NCBI GenBank assembly: GCA_965276635.1
Contig: CBDIBC010000003.1
Span: forward strand, 124,001 to 188,000
Reading direction: 5' to 3'
DNA length: 64,000 nt
Source of the DNA: CBDIBC01 sp965276635
Lineage (GTDB): Bacteria; Actinomycetota; Acidimicrobiia; Acidimicrobiales; Palsa-688
In this document: piece by piece, positions 44,370-52,672 of the stretch
How the letters are laid out: the number at the start of each line of letters is the position of its first letter
How positions within the stretch are numbered: the first letter of the stretch is position 1
Program-made: the position numbers and the translations under genes
Notes under the pieces: model-generated
What the model was told of the DNA's origin: nothing
What the model saw: only the letters and a program-made list of their open reading frames with translations
Databases searched by the model: none

Positions 44370-45182
44370 ATGACGATCCTCGTCTCCCGCCGTAAGGCTG
44401 ACACCATGGAGGTGCCGGGCGCACCCCTTCTGAACTTGACCGATGTCACCGCCGGCTACGACCAGACCACGGTTTTGCGGAATGTCAGCCTCATCGTTCC
44501 CGCCGGTAGCGTCGTCGCCCTCCTCGGCTCGAACGGGGCCGGCAAGACGACCCTGCTGCGAGTCGCTGCCGGACTGCTCCGCCCGTCGGCCGGAGCAGTC
44601 TCCATGAAGGGGATCGTCGTAACCCGCCAGCACCCCTACGAGCGGGCCCGGCGGGGCTTGTCCCTCGTGCCCGACGGCCGGGGCATTTTCCGCGGCTTGA
44701 CCGTCCGGGACAACCTGCTGGTCGGTCGGGGCCGCACGGGCCGGAGCGATCGGTTGACCCGAACGCTTGAGCTCTTCCCGGAGCTGAGCTCACATCTCTC
44801 CCAGGTCGCCGGAACCCTTTCCGGGGGTCAGCAAAAGATGCTGTCCCTTGCCCGCTGCTACCTGGCCGGTCCGAGCGTGATGCTTCTCGACGAGCTGTCA
44901 ATGGGCTTGGCTCCCATCGTCATCGACAAGATCTACAGCCGCATCCGTGACCTGGCTCGGGATGGCACGGCGGTGCTGCTGGTTGAGCAATACGTGCACC
45001 GGGCATTAGACCTGGCAGAGAGCGTCTACGTACTCGAGCGGGGTCGGGTCGCCGTATCAGGGTCGGCCGAGGACCTTCGCGACCACGACATCATGTCGCG
45101 CTACTTGGGTGTCTCCCCGGACACCACGGATCTCGCGCCGACGCCGCCTTCAGCCCGACTTCGGCAGCGGACGGGCGGCTGA
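44370..45182 (+). CDS. livF: Liv-type ABC transporter ATP-binding protein (LivF-like)
   Basis: A 270-residue ATPase. Walker A is GSNGAGKTT (about 53-61), signature LSGGQQKM, Walker B VMLLDELSMGLAP, then H-loop region VLLVEQYVHRAL. The L-S-M-G-L-A-P sequence after Walker B is the LivF hallmark. It pairs with the LivG-like domain of the upstream fusion. Start ATG 44370 follows TGAGGAG by about six bases and begins 10 bases after the fusion's stop. An earlier start at 44292 would overlap the fusion gene and has no good site. Confidence 0.93.
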   Translation: MTILVSRRKADTMEVPGAPLLNLTDVTAGYDQTTVLRNVSLIVPAGSVVALLGSNGAGKTTLLRVAAGLLRPSAGAVSMKGIVVTRQHPYERARRGLSLVPDGRGIFRGLTVRDNLLVGRGRTGRSDRLTRTLELFPELSSHLSQVAGTLSGGQQKMLSLARCYLAGPSVMLLDELSMGLAPIVIDKIYSRIRDLARDGTAVLLVEQYVHRALDLAESVYVLERGRVAVSGSAEDLRDHDIMSRYLGVSPDTTDLAPTPPSARLRQRTGG

Positions 45183-45224
45183 GATGCCACAAGGGCAACC
45201 AATCCACGAGGAGCAGGGACATCC

Positions 45225-46535
45225 ATGAGCAGCGGGAACATGAAATATATCGTTAAGTGCGTCGCAGTCATGGGCGTAGTGGGGCTGGTGGCTACTGCGT
45301 GTGGCTCCAGCAGTAGCAAGGCATCATCAGGCACGACCACCCCGTCAGTCAGACCGACGACCGCGGCTAGCTCATCGTCCGGCGGGGCGGCAAGCGGATC
45401 CCCGATCGTCATCGGCAACATCGGCTCCTACACGGGCGCCAACGATGAGAACGGTGTGGGCTCCGGCCAGGTTGTCAACGCCTGGGCCAGCTGGGTCAAC
45501 GCCAATGGCGGCCTTAATGGCCACCCGGTCAAGGTGATTGTTAAGGACGACGCGGGGAGCCCGTCGCAGGCGCTCCAGGACGCCAACCAACTAGTAGCCG
45601 ACCACGTCCTCGCGGTGGTCGGAGAGGAAAGCATCATCCCAACCGCATGGACGAGCGTCCTGGATAAGGCGGGTATCCCGCTGATCGGCGGTCTCCCGTC
45701 GGATACGTTCAACTACACCGACACGAACGCTTTTCCGGTCGGGGGCAGCAACCTTGCGCAGTTCGCCGGACAGTTCGAATACATGAAGTCGGTGGGCCTA
45801 CACAAGTTTGCTATGCTCTATTGTGCCGAGGCGCCAGGCTGCGCAACGGCCGGAGCCAAGTCCAAGGCGGTGGCTATGGTCGTTGGTGGGATTACCGTAT
45901 CCTACGTCGGCGCGGTCGCAGCCACGGAGCCTACCTACACCTCGCAATGCCTGGCCATGAAAAGTGCCGGAGTCCAGGCATTTCAGGTGGTATCGGTGTC
46001 CGAGGTGCCGATCCGGGTGGCGGAAGCCTGCGCCCAACTCGGCGTCACGCCGCTGCCGGTGAACGCGGCCACGGAGTCCGACGCGGCGTGGCTGGCGATT
46101 CCGGCCCTCAACAACGGCGTGCTGTTTTCACCGGTAGCGAACTACCTCGACTCCTCCGTTCCGGGGGTCGCTCAGTTCCTGAAGGTGGGATCCCAGTACA
46201 TTCCCGGTCTAGTGAAGAATCCGCAGTTCGGGCTGGCGGCCCTCCTCGGGTGGGCGGCCGCACAGGTGTTCCAGACCGCGGCCAAGGCAGGGAACATTGG
46301 TCCTACGTCCACCTCCCAGGAGTTGAAGGCTGCGCTCTACACGGTGAAGAACTTCACAGCCGATGGCGTGATGTCGCCCGTAACCTACATCGAGGGCCAG
46401 CCGACGTTCATCACCTGCAACTTCACCTACAAACAGAGCAACGGCAACTATAAGCCGCTGAACAATGACCACGACACCTGCCTCTCGCAGGCAATAGTGA
46501 CCGGGCTGCGGCAGCTGGTCACGACCGCCGGCTGA
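45225..46535 (+). CDS. Liv-type ABC transporter substrate-binding lipoprotein
   Basis: A 436-residue binding protein of the LivJ-like (periplasmic-binding-protein-I) class. The signal peptide ends in LVATAC, a lipobox, followed by a Ser/Thr-rich linker. IVIGNIGSYTGANDENG (about 65-81) starts the fold, and VKVIVKDDAGSPSQALQDANQLVADHVLAVVGE is the typical second block. It catches the ligand outside the membrane and hands it to the Liv transporter just upstream, 42 bp away. ATG 45225 follows GAGGAGCAGGG. The aromatic-pathway context suggests an aromatic or cyclic acid rather than an amino acid. Confidence 0.9.
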   Translation: MSSGNMKYIVKCVAVMGVVGLVATACGSSSSKASSGTTTPSVRPTTAASSSSGGAASGSPIVIGNIGSYTGANDENGVGSGQVVNAWASWVNANGGLNGHPVKVIVKDDAGSPSQALQDANQLVADHVLAVVGEESIIPTAWTSVLDKAGIPLIGGLPSDTFNYTDTNAFPVGGSNLAQFAGQFEYMKSVGLHKFAMLYCAEAPGCATAGAKSKAVAMVVGGITVSYVGAVAATEPTYTSQCLAMKSAGVQAFQVVSVSEVPIRVAEACAQLGVTPLPVNAATESDAAWLAIPALNNGVLFSPVANYLDSSVPGVAQFLKVGSQYIPGLVKNPQFGLAALLGWAAAQVFQTAAKAGNIGPTSTSQELKAALYTVKNFTADGVMSPVTYIEGQPTFITCNFTYKQSNGNYKPLNNDHDTCLSQAIVTGLRQLVTTAG

Positions 46536-47005
46536 GGAGTGCAAACCGCGAAGAGATGGTGTCCCAGGGCGCTGTTGTTCCAGGCCCCACGACCGAGTTG
46601 CCGTCGCTGTGCGCTTCGGGGATAACTGTCGCGCACGCCGGCCCAACTCGGGCCACCGCGCACGCAGGACCGCCGCGAGCCTGATCGGCTTGCAGGTGAT
46701 CCAAGTCGCACATGAAATCGCCGCGAGCGAGGATCGACTCGGCCATGGACACCAGCACCTCGCCGACCCCCCAATACCCGGCGACGCGCCTTGAGCCATC
46801 CGAGAGCCGACCCGATCACCTCGGCCACGCCGAGCACCCGCTCCGCCTCAGCAACCAGCGACAGGCCCTCCCGGGCCGTCACCGACGGATCGTCATCACC
46901 GATCACCACACGTCGCCTGCGGGCGTCTAGTCTTGTCGCCGAACGGGTGCCTTTCTTCCCGACAGACCTGCGCCTTCGACAAGCTAAATTCTGTTGGAAA
47001 CAAGG
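46536..47005 (-). pseudogene. IS1380-family transposase, N-terminal fragment
   Basis: On the minus strand from about 46915 one frame reads VIGDDDPSVTAREGLSLVAEAERVLGVAEVIGSALGWLKAR, then other frames GVGEVLVSMAESILARGDFMCDLDHLQAD and VARVGPACATVIPEAHS. This is the N-terminal portion of an IS1380 transposase with frameshifts. The DDE core is missing. The outer edge, 46933-47005, is repeated at 23831-23905 and probably includes the element's terminus. It begins right after the binding-protein gene stop, so deletion or insertion brought it close. Confidence 0.65.
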
Positions 47006-47103
47006 GCGTCCGTCGCAGATGGCTCCCGTCAACCCGCCCCACCTGCAGATACATAGGTCAGATCAGACTGCTTCTTGCAGCGTTGACGCGATGACCGTTG
47101 TCG

Positions 47104-47160
47104 CTTGGGGACCTCCGTCGGGCTCACACGCCCGTACACACCACTCCCTGGGACTCAACT
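47104..47160 (-). repeat. Solo IS256-like end, inverted relative to 5158-5211
   Basis: The reverse complement of this block matches 5158-5211 (shared core CCACTCCCTG and GCCCGTACAC). The two copies face opposite ways and lie 42 kb apart, bracketing most of the catabolic genes. No transposase is associated with either. Confidence 0.5.
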
Positions 47161-47330
47161 TGGCGTGAAGACAGAGCTTCGCCCGAGCACGCTGCATATC
47201 TTGCCGCTCCTGAGCGACGGGCAGACTCCCGCAGGAACCCCCCGCTGGAACGTCTCTCCGGTCGGCGAGACGTCAATTCTAATGAGCATCGGTGCCTCTC
47301 TCGTGACTTGCCAGCACGTCAGAGGATCCG

Positions 47331-47359
47331 TTGCGCCCACGCACTCTGCGATGTATACT
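47331..47359 (+). promoter_or_regulatory. Promoter of the Rieske dioxygenase operon
   Basis: TTGCGC (47331-47336), 17-bp spacer, TATACT (47354-47359), followed by GAGTAAAGG. TATACTGAG matches copy 2 of the shared promoter at the -10, and GTTG at the -35, but the spacer block is not conserved. About 215 nt of leader follow, in which only very short frames occur. Confidence 0.55.
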
Positions 47360-47579
47360 GAGTAAAGGCAGGCAAGCAAAAGAGAGGGGAACATCGCTAG
47401 CGTCGCGCCGCAGCAGGCAGCGCCCTCCAAGAAAGATATCTCTAACCTGCTAACGACTGCGATGGTGCACGTGCAGCGTATGGGCAGTTCCCTTTCGGCG
47501 CCAGCTTAGAAATCATGCCGAGACTCAAGTTCCTAATGAGGTCGTCATTCCAACAACCCTAAAGAAAGCACGCTGACTC

Positions 47580-48875
47580 ATGAGTGTTGCAATCGGACGT
47601 TTTGACAGGATGGAACTTTCGGACTTAGTGCAGCCCGATGCCGGCAGAGTGAACACGCAAGTATATGTCGATCAGGAGATCTTTGAGAAGGAGGTCCGCC
47701 ATATTTGGCGACGCTCGTGGTTATATGCTGGTCACGTTTCGGAGGTGCCGACCATAGGTGACTACGTTACGCGCACCGTCGGATTGGTTCCGGTGATAAT
47801 CTCTCACTCCTCTGAGGACGAGGTAAAGATACTCGTTAACAGTTGCAGGCACCGAGGGAACACTGTATGCGTGTGGGACCACGGCAACTCGCGCCTGTTC
47901 CGGTGCGCTTATCACCACTGGACCTACGGAAGCGACGGACGGCTTATCGGTGTTCCCTATGCGCAAAACTATGGCCCTGATTTCGACAAGAGTGTATTGG
48001 GCCTTGATGAGGTGCCGCGGGTTGACACTTACCGTGGCTTCATCTTCATCTCTCATTCGCTTGAGGGACCCAGTCTATTAGAACATCTCGATCGAACCAC
48101 TGAATCTCTCGACTGGGCTGCCGATCTGAGCCCAACAGGCCATCTCGATTTCAATGCCGGGTACAACTCAATGGATATAGGCGCAAATTGGAAGATGTAT
48201 ATGGAGAACGCGGCGGATCAGTATCATGCCGAGCTTCTTCATGAGAGCGCAATCAACGAGATCAATGAGCCTCTGGGGGTTCTCCTGCGGAAGCTTTCTC
48301 GCAGCGAGTCAAGTGCCGTTTTTCGTGATTTGGGCCATGGCCACGCTTTCGGCGATTTTGCTCCTGAGTACGCCCAAGGCGAGAAACCGGTTACCGGCAA
48401 TACGCGAAAAGTATCGGAAACGGCGCAGGCCACGTATGAAGACGACTTAGTGGACCGCGTAGGCCGGGAACGTGCCGACGAGTTACTCAGAACCGGGACG
48501 CCCTTATGCTATATATTCCCGAATATGATGCTGAATCAGCAGGATGTTCGCCGGATCGAACCGGTATCGGCAGTGCGCTCTCGGCTGTACCAGCATCCGT
48601 TCTTGTATGCCGGCGCACCTGGCGAGGTGAACAGCCAACGGCTGCGTAGGCACGAGTCAGCTTACGGTCCAGCAGGGCTAGTTATGAGTGACGACATCGA
48701 GATCTTCGAGAGATGCCAGAATGCACTGCAGAGGGATGCAGACCGCTGGTTACTTCTACGACGCGGGATCCATCGGGAGGAGTTCGATGCTCATGGCAAT
48801 CGGTATTCTCATGTCGGAGACGAAACGGCCCTCCGTGGTCTGTGGCGCGGATATCTAGCGGCAATGAGCGGCTAA
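47580..48875 (+). CDS. Rieske-type ring-hydroxylating dioxygenase, alpha subunit
   Basis: A 431-residue catalytic subunit. The Rieske [2Fe-2S] ligands are C89-x-H91 and C109-x-x-H112. The mononuclear iron site has H216 and H221 in ENAADQYHAELLH, with D213 in position to bridge to the Rieske centre, and an Asp near 382 (MSDDIEIFE). These enzymes add both atoms of O2 to an aromatic ring to give a cis-dihydrodiol, using electrons from a ferredoxin/reductase that is not encoded here. The beta subunit follows with a one-base overlap. Start ATG 47580; AAGAAAG upstream is a weak ribosome-binding site. Lower GC than the Liv operon suggests a different origin. Confidence 0.93.
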   Translation: MSVAIGRFDRMELSDLVQPDAGRVNTQVYVDQEIFEKEVRHIWRRSWLYAGHVSEVPTIGDYVTRTVGLVPVIISHSSEDEVKILVNSCRHRGNTVCVWDHGNSRLFRCAYHHWTYGSDGRLIGVPYAQNYGPDFDKSVLGLDEVPRVDTYRGFIFISHSLEGPSLLEHLDRTTESLDWAADLSPTGHLDFNAGYNSMDIGANWKMYMENAADQYHAELLHESAINEINEPLGVLLRKLSRSESSAVFRDLGHGHAFGDFAPEYAQGEKPVTGNTRKVSETAQATYEDDLVDRVGRERADELLRTGTPLCYIFPNMMLNQQDVRRIEPVSAVRSRLYQHPFLYAGAPGEVNSQRLRRHESAYGPAGLVMSDDIEIFERCQNALQRDADRWLLLRRGIHREEFDAHGNRYSHVGDETALRGLWRGYLAAMSG

Positions 48876-49399
48876 TGACCGAGGCGGCTATATCATCCAA
48901 AGCCCTAGAACTTGCCGATGTCTTGCGCAATGCATCGGTCGCCCAGTTCCTGTTCGCGGAAGCGCGTGCCGTCGATGAGCATCGGTACGATGATTGGCTC
49001 GCACTGTGGGAGCCGGGCCGCGCCAAATATTGGTTACCGTACCCAGGCAGACCGGAAGACCCCGAACGTTATGTCTCGATTATCCTCGACGACTTTGATC
49101 GTCTCAGTGATCGGGTCACCAGACTGAGGCTGGGACTGGCGCCCTCCAGTGACCCCCCGGCCCAACAATGCCGTACAGTAAGCAACATAGAGGTGCTGGC
49201 CTCCGCTGATGAGGAACTCCGGGTTAATTCCACGTTCGTGGCTATCCAGGTGCGATACACGGGTGCTCCCGTAGTGTGGTCAGGTCGCCAGGAACACGTA
49301 TTGGTGGTCGACGCGGACGGGGCATACAAGATTGCCGAGAAGACGGTCCGTCTGGTGAATGCAGCTGGCCCGCTGCCGATTATGTCCTTTCTCATATGA
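48875..49399 (+). CDS. Ring-hydroxylating dioxygenase, beta subunit
   Basis: A 174-residue NTF2-like small subunit of a Rieske dioxygenase. FLFAEARAVDEHRYDDWLALWEPGRAKYWLPYPGR is the characteristic first half, followed by RTVSNIEVLASADEELRVNSTFVAIQVR and a basic C-terminus (KIAEKTVRLVNAAGPLPIMSFLI). It stabilises the alpha3beta3 hexamer. The ATG (48875-48877) shares a base with the alpha stop, and its own stop overlaps the next gene as ATGA. Length and motif order are normal. Confidence 0.93.
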   Translation: MTEAAISSKALELADVLRNASVAQFLFAEARAVDEHRYDDWLALWEPGRAKYWLPYPGRPEDPERYVSIILDDFDRLSDRVTRLRLGLAPSSDPPAQQCRTVSNIEVLASADEELRVNSTFVAIQVRYTGAPVVWSGRQEHVLVVDADGAYKIAEKTVRLVNAAGPLPIMSFLI

Positions 49400-49746
49400 G
49401 ACGTCCGGTACCGCTCCGTTGGAACGATGACTTTGCGGTGGAGTTGGTAAACGAGTTTGCCTCGGTGGCCCTGGAGTTTGACCATGTGGGCCTCGGCCCA
49501 CGTCTCATTATTTACTCTCGGCGGACCGGTCTGAGTAGGGCGTTTGACCCAATGTCGCTAGCAGTCATGGCCGAAGTTGAAGAGAGGAAACTGAGGGATC
49601 TCGGAGATCCGTCTAATCGGGTCGGCAGCGATGAGTTTGCTTTGGCTCTGCGTGACGAGCAAGTCGTATCATTCACATCATCAACGAAAGAGCGACCACC
49701 TCCCGGATTCGGCATCCGGGACCACGTCGATGGAGGTGACCGATGA
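49396..49746 (+). CDS. Unknown 116-residue protein in the dioxygenase operon
   Basis: Begins at ATG 49396, overlapping the beta-subunit stop as ATGA, and ends by overlapping the next gene in the same way. The protein (MRRPVPLRWNDDFAVELVNEFASVALEFDHVGLGPRLIIYSRRTG...) has no motif I recognise. It has no Cys pairs, no membrane segment and no signal peptide. The continuous coupling of four genes argues that it is translated and serves the dioxygenase. It contains the stretch GPRLIIYSRRTGLSRAFDPMSLAVMAEV, with a mixed alpha/beta look. Possibly a small chaperone or a ferredoxin substitute; no evidence for either. Confidence 0.65.
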   Translation: MRRPVPLRWNDDFAVELVNEFASVALEFDHVGLGPRLIIYSRRTGLSRAFDPMSLAVMAEVEERKLRDLGDPSNRVGSDEFALALRDEQVVSFTSSTKERPPPGFGIRDHVDGGDR

Positions 49747-50033
49747 GCACAGTCGAGTTACGTCGTTATGAGATCGCGTCGGGAATGATGGAGACCTTCC
49801 TTGACGTGTGGCGTGGCCTAGTGCGCGTCCGTGAGGCGAATGGATTCCGTCTCCTGTTTGCGTACGTCGATGACGAGAACAATCAGTTCGTTTGGGCGAT
49901 CGAACACGAGGGTGACTTCTCTGCCGGGGAGCGCGGCTACCTCGAGTCGCCAGAACGAATCGCCCTAGCGAAACGGATTCCAGACGCCATTGCCGGTTCA
50001 CTGAATGCGAAAGTTCGGCCCGTCACGTTTTGA
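49743..50033 (+). CDS. NIPSNAP/EthD-like small protein (dimeric alpha-beta barrel)
   Basis: A 96-residue protein with the pattern of ferredoxin-like dimeric alpha-beta barrels of the NIPSNAP type: VELRRYEIASGMMETFLDVWRGLVRVREANGFRLLFAYVDDENNQFVWAIEH. Such proteins are often encoded beside oxygenase genes. Roles range from small monooxygenase or isomerase to substrate handling. The ATGA overlap with the preceding unknown gene makes it the fourth gene of the Rieske operon. It is followed by a decayed MmgE/PrpD gene. No catalytic residue can be named with confidence. Confidence 0.65.
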   Translation: MSTVELRRYEIASGMMETFLDVWRGLVRVREANGFRLLFAYVDDENNQFVWAIEHEGDFSAGERGYLESPERIALAKRIPDAIAGSLNAKVRPVTF

Positions 50034-50159
50034 ATCGAACCTGCTTCCGAATGTCTTCGTAATAGTTTGCTCGGGCGGCCGCACGAGGGATCTGCGTGAA
50101 TCTTAGTGAGTCCGTCCATTTCTCCCGTAGCACGTTCTGGTGATGCTGGAGTCGTCCGG

Positions 50160-51414
50160 TGGCCTCGGAGTGTCGCCTTGCCAGTGTTAGTCGGTTCAAT
50201 TGCCCTGATCCGGTGTCGGGCCGAACGCGCGGGATTGCGGTCCTTCCGCTCGAACTCGCCATGGGGGTTCGGAGCCCGCCGTCGTTGGTTGGCGGTGCTC
50301 CTATTGGCGCTTGGCCTTCACGCGATGAGGAGCTGGAGCATGTGGCCGCGGGGCTGGCAGACGCCGGCAGTGATCGGTCATGTCCTGCAGTTGGACGTTC
50401 TGCAGACAGAGTTGGCCACTCACGGCAGCGTGGTGCGGGTTCCGGCGTCGCTCGCGACTGGTGGGGCCTCCCGTGCTGTCTGTCTGGAGCTGGGGTGATG
50501 CCCGGGGTCAGCGCGGCGCTGGGCTGGGCGCATTATGAGCTTGGATGGCATGCTGTTTGCGTAGCGGGCGCGCCCGCCGCCGCAGTGTCACTGGGCCTGT
50601 CGGTCAACCTGTCCGCCGGCGCGATGGCGTTGGTGGTGCCGGGCGCCGGTGGTGTCCAGCGAGCGTTCGGTTCTACGGGGAAGCCTCTCCAGGTCGGTTT
50701 AGCCACCGATACCGGGGTTTACGCCGCCGGCTGGCGGCTGCGGGCGCCACGGCTGACCGGCCTGGAGTGGACCAGTGGCTGAACCTGTTCGGCGGCAATC
50801 CGGTGCCGGTATTAGAGTGGCTGGTCCCGCCGTGAAGGCGGGACTTGGTCATGAAGGTCCTTCCCTAGCTGCTAACGTCGCATGGCCCGATTAGGGCCGG
50901 CGCAATGGCGTTCGTGACGGGCGGCAATGTCCGTGATATTACGGCCATCATTGTTCACGCCCCGAGGGGAGCTGTCTAGCCAATGATCCACCATCATGCC
51001 CGGACTGGTCTGCAAGGAACATTCAGTCTCAAATGCTCTATAGTGGCGGGCCTACTCGATTCGCAAGCCGGCTTTGCCAGCTTCACCGACACCGCTGTCC
51101 GTCATCCCGATGCTCAAAGGATCGCCGACCTCGTTGAGACGACGCTAACACCGAGTGGAAACTGGTTGCTCGCCGAAGACACCGAGATCTCAGTCGTCAT
51201 AAGCGAGGGGGGCCGCCGCTCAGCGGCCCTACAACCGCCGCCAGGCTCACACGGACGGCCCTCATCAGCACTCGACACGCCCGCCAAGCTCGCCGCCCCC
51301 TCTGACATCCCTGCGCTACTAGCCGACATCGATTGGGCGAGCGGCGCAGAACTCCTTGCTGAGTACCTACCGGGCGCCCAGAACCGTGAGCCGAGCTCTC
51401 CGGGAATGGCTTGA
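50160..51414 (+). pseudogene. MmgE/PrpD-family dehydratase, multiply broken
   Basis: Shifting frames preserve the family blocks: HVLQLDVLQTELATHGSVVRVPASLATG (about 50367), ALGWAHYELGWHA (about 50516), VPGAGGVQRAFGSTGKPLQVGLATDTGVYAA (about 50637), and VDQWLNLFGGNPVPV. After 50835 one frame reads VMKVLP-stop-LLTSHGPI and AIIVHAPRGAV-stop-PMIHHHARTGLQGTFSLKCSIVAGLLDSQAGFASFTD, running to TGA 51412-51414. There are at least three frameshifts and two in-frame stops. MmgE/PrpD proteins dehydrate 2-methylcitrate-type acids. True stops besides frameshifts show that this is decay and not only sequencing error. The CoA transferase gene begins two bases later. Confidence 0.8.
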
Positions 51415-51415
51415 A

Positions 51416-52615
51416 ATGGCCTTCCCGGAAGGAATGCCGCCGCCTTTGTCGGGAGTGACGGTGGTCAGCCTGGAGCAGGCAGTCGCCGCCCCCTTCGCCA
51501 CCCGCCAGTTAGCCGATCTGGGTGCCCGGGTGATCAAGGTGGAGCGGCCCGGCGGCGGGGACTTCGCCCGCCGCTACGACCGTGCCGTGCACGGCGAGTC
51601 CAGTTACTTCGTCTGGCTGAACCGCTCCAAGGAATCGCTCACCCTCGATGTCAAAACCGAACAAGGAGGGCACGTCCTGGCCGACTTGCTCGCCGGCGCC
51701 GATATCCTCGTACAGAACCTCGGTCCCGGCGCCGCAGCCCGCCTCGGCCTCGACCCCGCAAGGCTGGCCGACCTCTTCCCTACCCTGATCCCGTGCTCGA
51801 TCTCGGGTTATGGGACCGACGGACCGTGGTCCGACCGAAAGGCGTACGATCTGCTTGTACAGGCAGAGACCGGACTGGTCTCGCTCACAGGCAGCCCGGA
51901 GGCGATGGCCAAGGTCGGGATCTCGATCGCCGACATCGCAGCCGGGATGTACGCATATTCCGGCCTCCTTACCGCTCTCTACCGACGGGCCACCACGGGC
52001 GTCGTGTCGGCTGTCGACGTGTCCCTGTTTGACGCGCTCGCCGAGTGGATGGGCTCACCGGCTTACTACACCCAATACGCCGGGCGCCAGCCACCCCGCA
52101 ACGGCGCTCGACACGCCACCATCGCACCCTACGGTCCATTCGTCACCGCGGACGGCCAGACCTTGGTAATTGCTATCCAGACCGACCCCGAATGGCACGC
52201 ATTCTGCGAGATCGTGCTCCACAACGCTGAGCTCGCCGACGACCGCCGGTTCAAAACAAACTCCCAGCGGGTTGCTCATCTGGATGATCTTGACGCGGTG
52301 ATCACCGCTCGATTTGCGACGCTCGACACGGCGGCCGCATTGGTCCTCCTCGATCAGGCCAACGTAGCGACCGCTCGACTGAACTCAGTCTCCGACTTTG
52401 TTGCTCACCCCGTTCTTGCCGGTCGTGATCGGTGGCGAAACATCCGCGCCCCCGGCGGCGACATCCAAGCCCTACTCCCCCCAACGAACCTTACTCACGT
52501 CGAACCGGTCATGGGTGCCGTGCCTGTTCTAGGTGAACATACAATCGATATTTTGCGGGGGCTTGGCCGGACCGATTATCAGATCGCGGCGTTACGCGTC
52601 GACGGAGTCATCTAG
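51416..52615 (+). CDS. CaiB/BaiF (family III) CoA transferase
   Basis: A 399-residue family III CoA transferase. LSGVTVVSLEQAVAAPFATRQLADLGARVIKVERPGGGDFAR (11-52) is the typical N-terminus, and the catalytic Asp is D145 in KAYDLLVQAETG. It moves CoA from one acyl-CoA to a free acid via a glutamyl- or aspartyl-CoA anhydride, here probably activating the pathway acid for the acyl-CoA dehydrogenase downstream. I take ATG 51416, two bases after the broken PrpD stop. A GGAAGG sits only just before the ATG six codons in. Expression probably depended on coupling with the now broken upstream gene. Confidence 0.9.
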   Translation: MAFPEGMPPPLSGVTVVSLEQAVAAPFATRQLADLGARVIKVERPGGGDFARRYDRAVHGESSYFVWLNRSKESLTLDVKTEQGGHVLADLLAGADILVQNLGPGAAARLGLDPARLADLFPTLIPCSISGYGTDGPWSDRKAYDLLVQAETGLVSLTGSPEAMAKVGISIADIAAGMYAYSGLLTALYRRATTGVVSAVDVSLFDALAEWMGSPAYYTQYAGRQPPRNGARHATIAPYGPFVTADGQTLVIAIQTDPEWHAFCEIVLHNAELADDRRFKTNSQRVAHLDDLDAVITARFATLDTAAALVLLDQANVATARLNSVSDFVAHPVLAGRDRWRNIRAPGGDIQALLPPTNLTHVEPVMGAVPVLGEHTIDILRGLGRTDYQIAALRVDGVI

Positions 52616-52672
52616 ACCAAGCCTCCACCTGCTTACCAACGCTTACTTACCACCGCGAGAAAGGATCACCGA

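Noticed and set aside
47331..47359. The Rieske operon promoter as a full member of the shared promoter set
   Set aside because: The -10 and the first bases agree, but the diagnostic TTCGCAGCGTCG spacer block is absent, so I list it as an ordinary promoter.
50824..50844. Perfect 8-bp hairpin (GTCCCGCC / GGCGGGAC) as a terminator
   Set aside because: It lies inside the MmgE/PrpD pseudogene and encodes conserved residues of that family; no U-tract follows.
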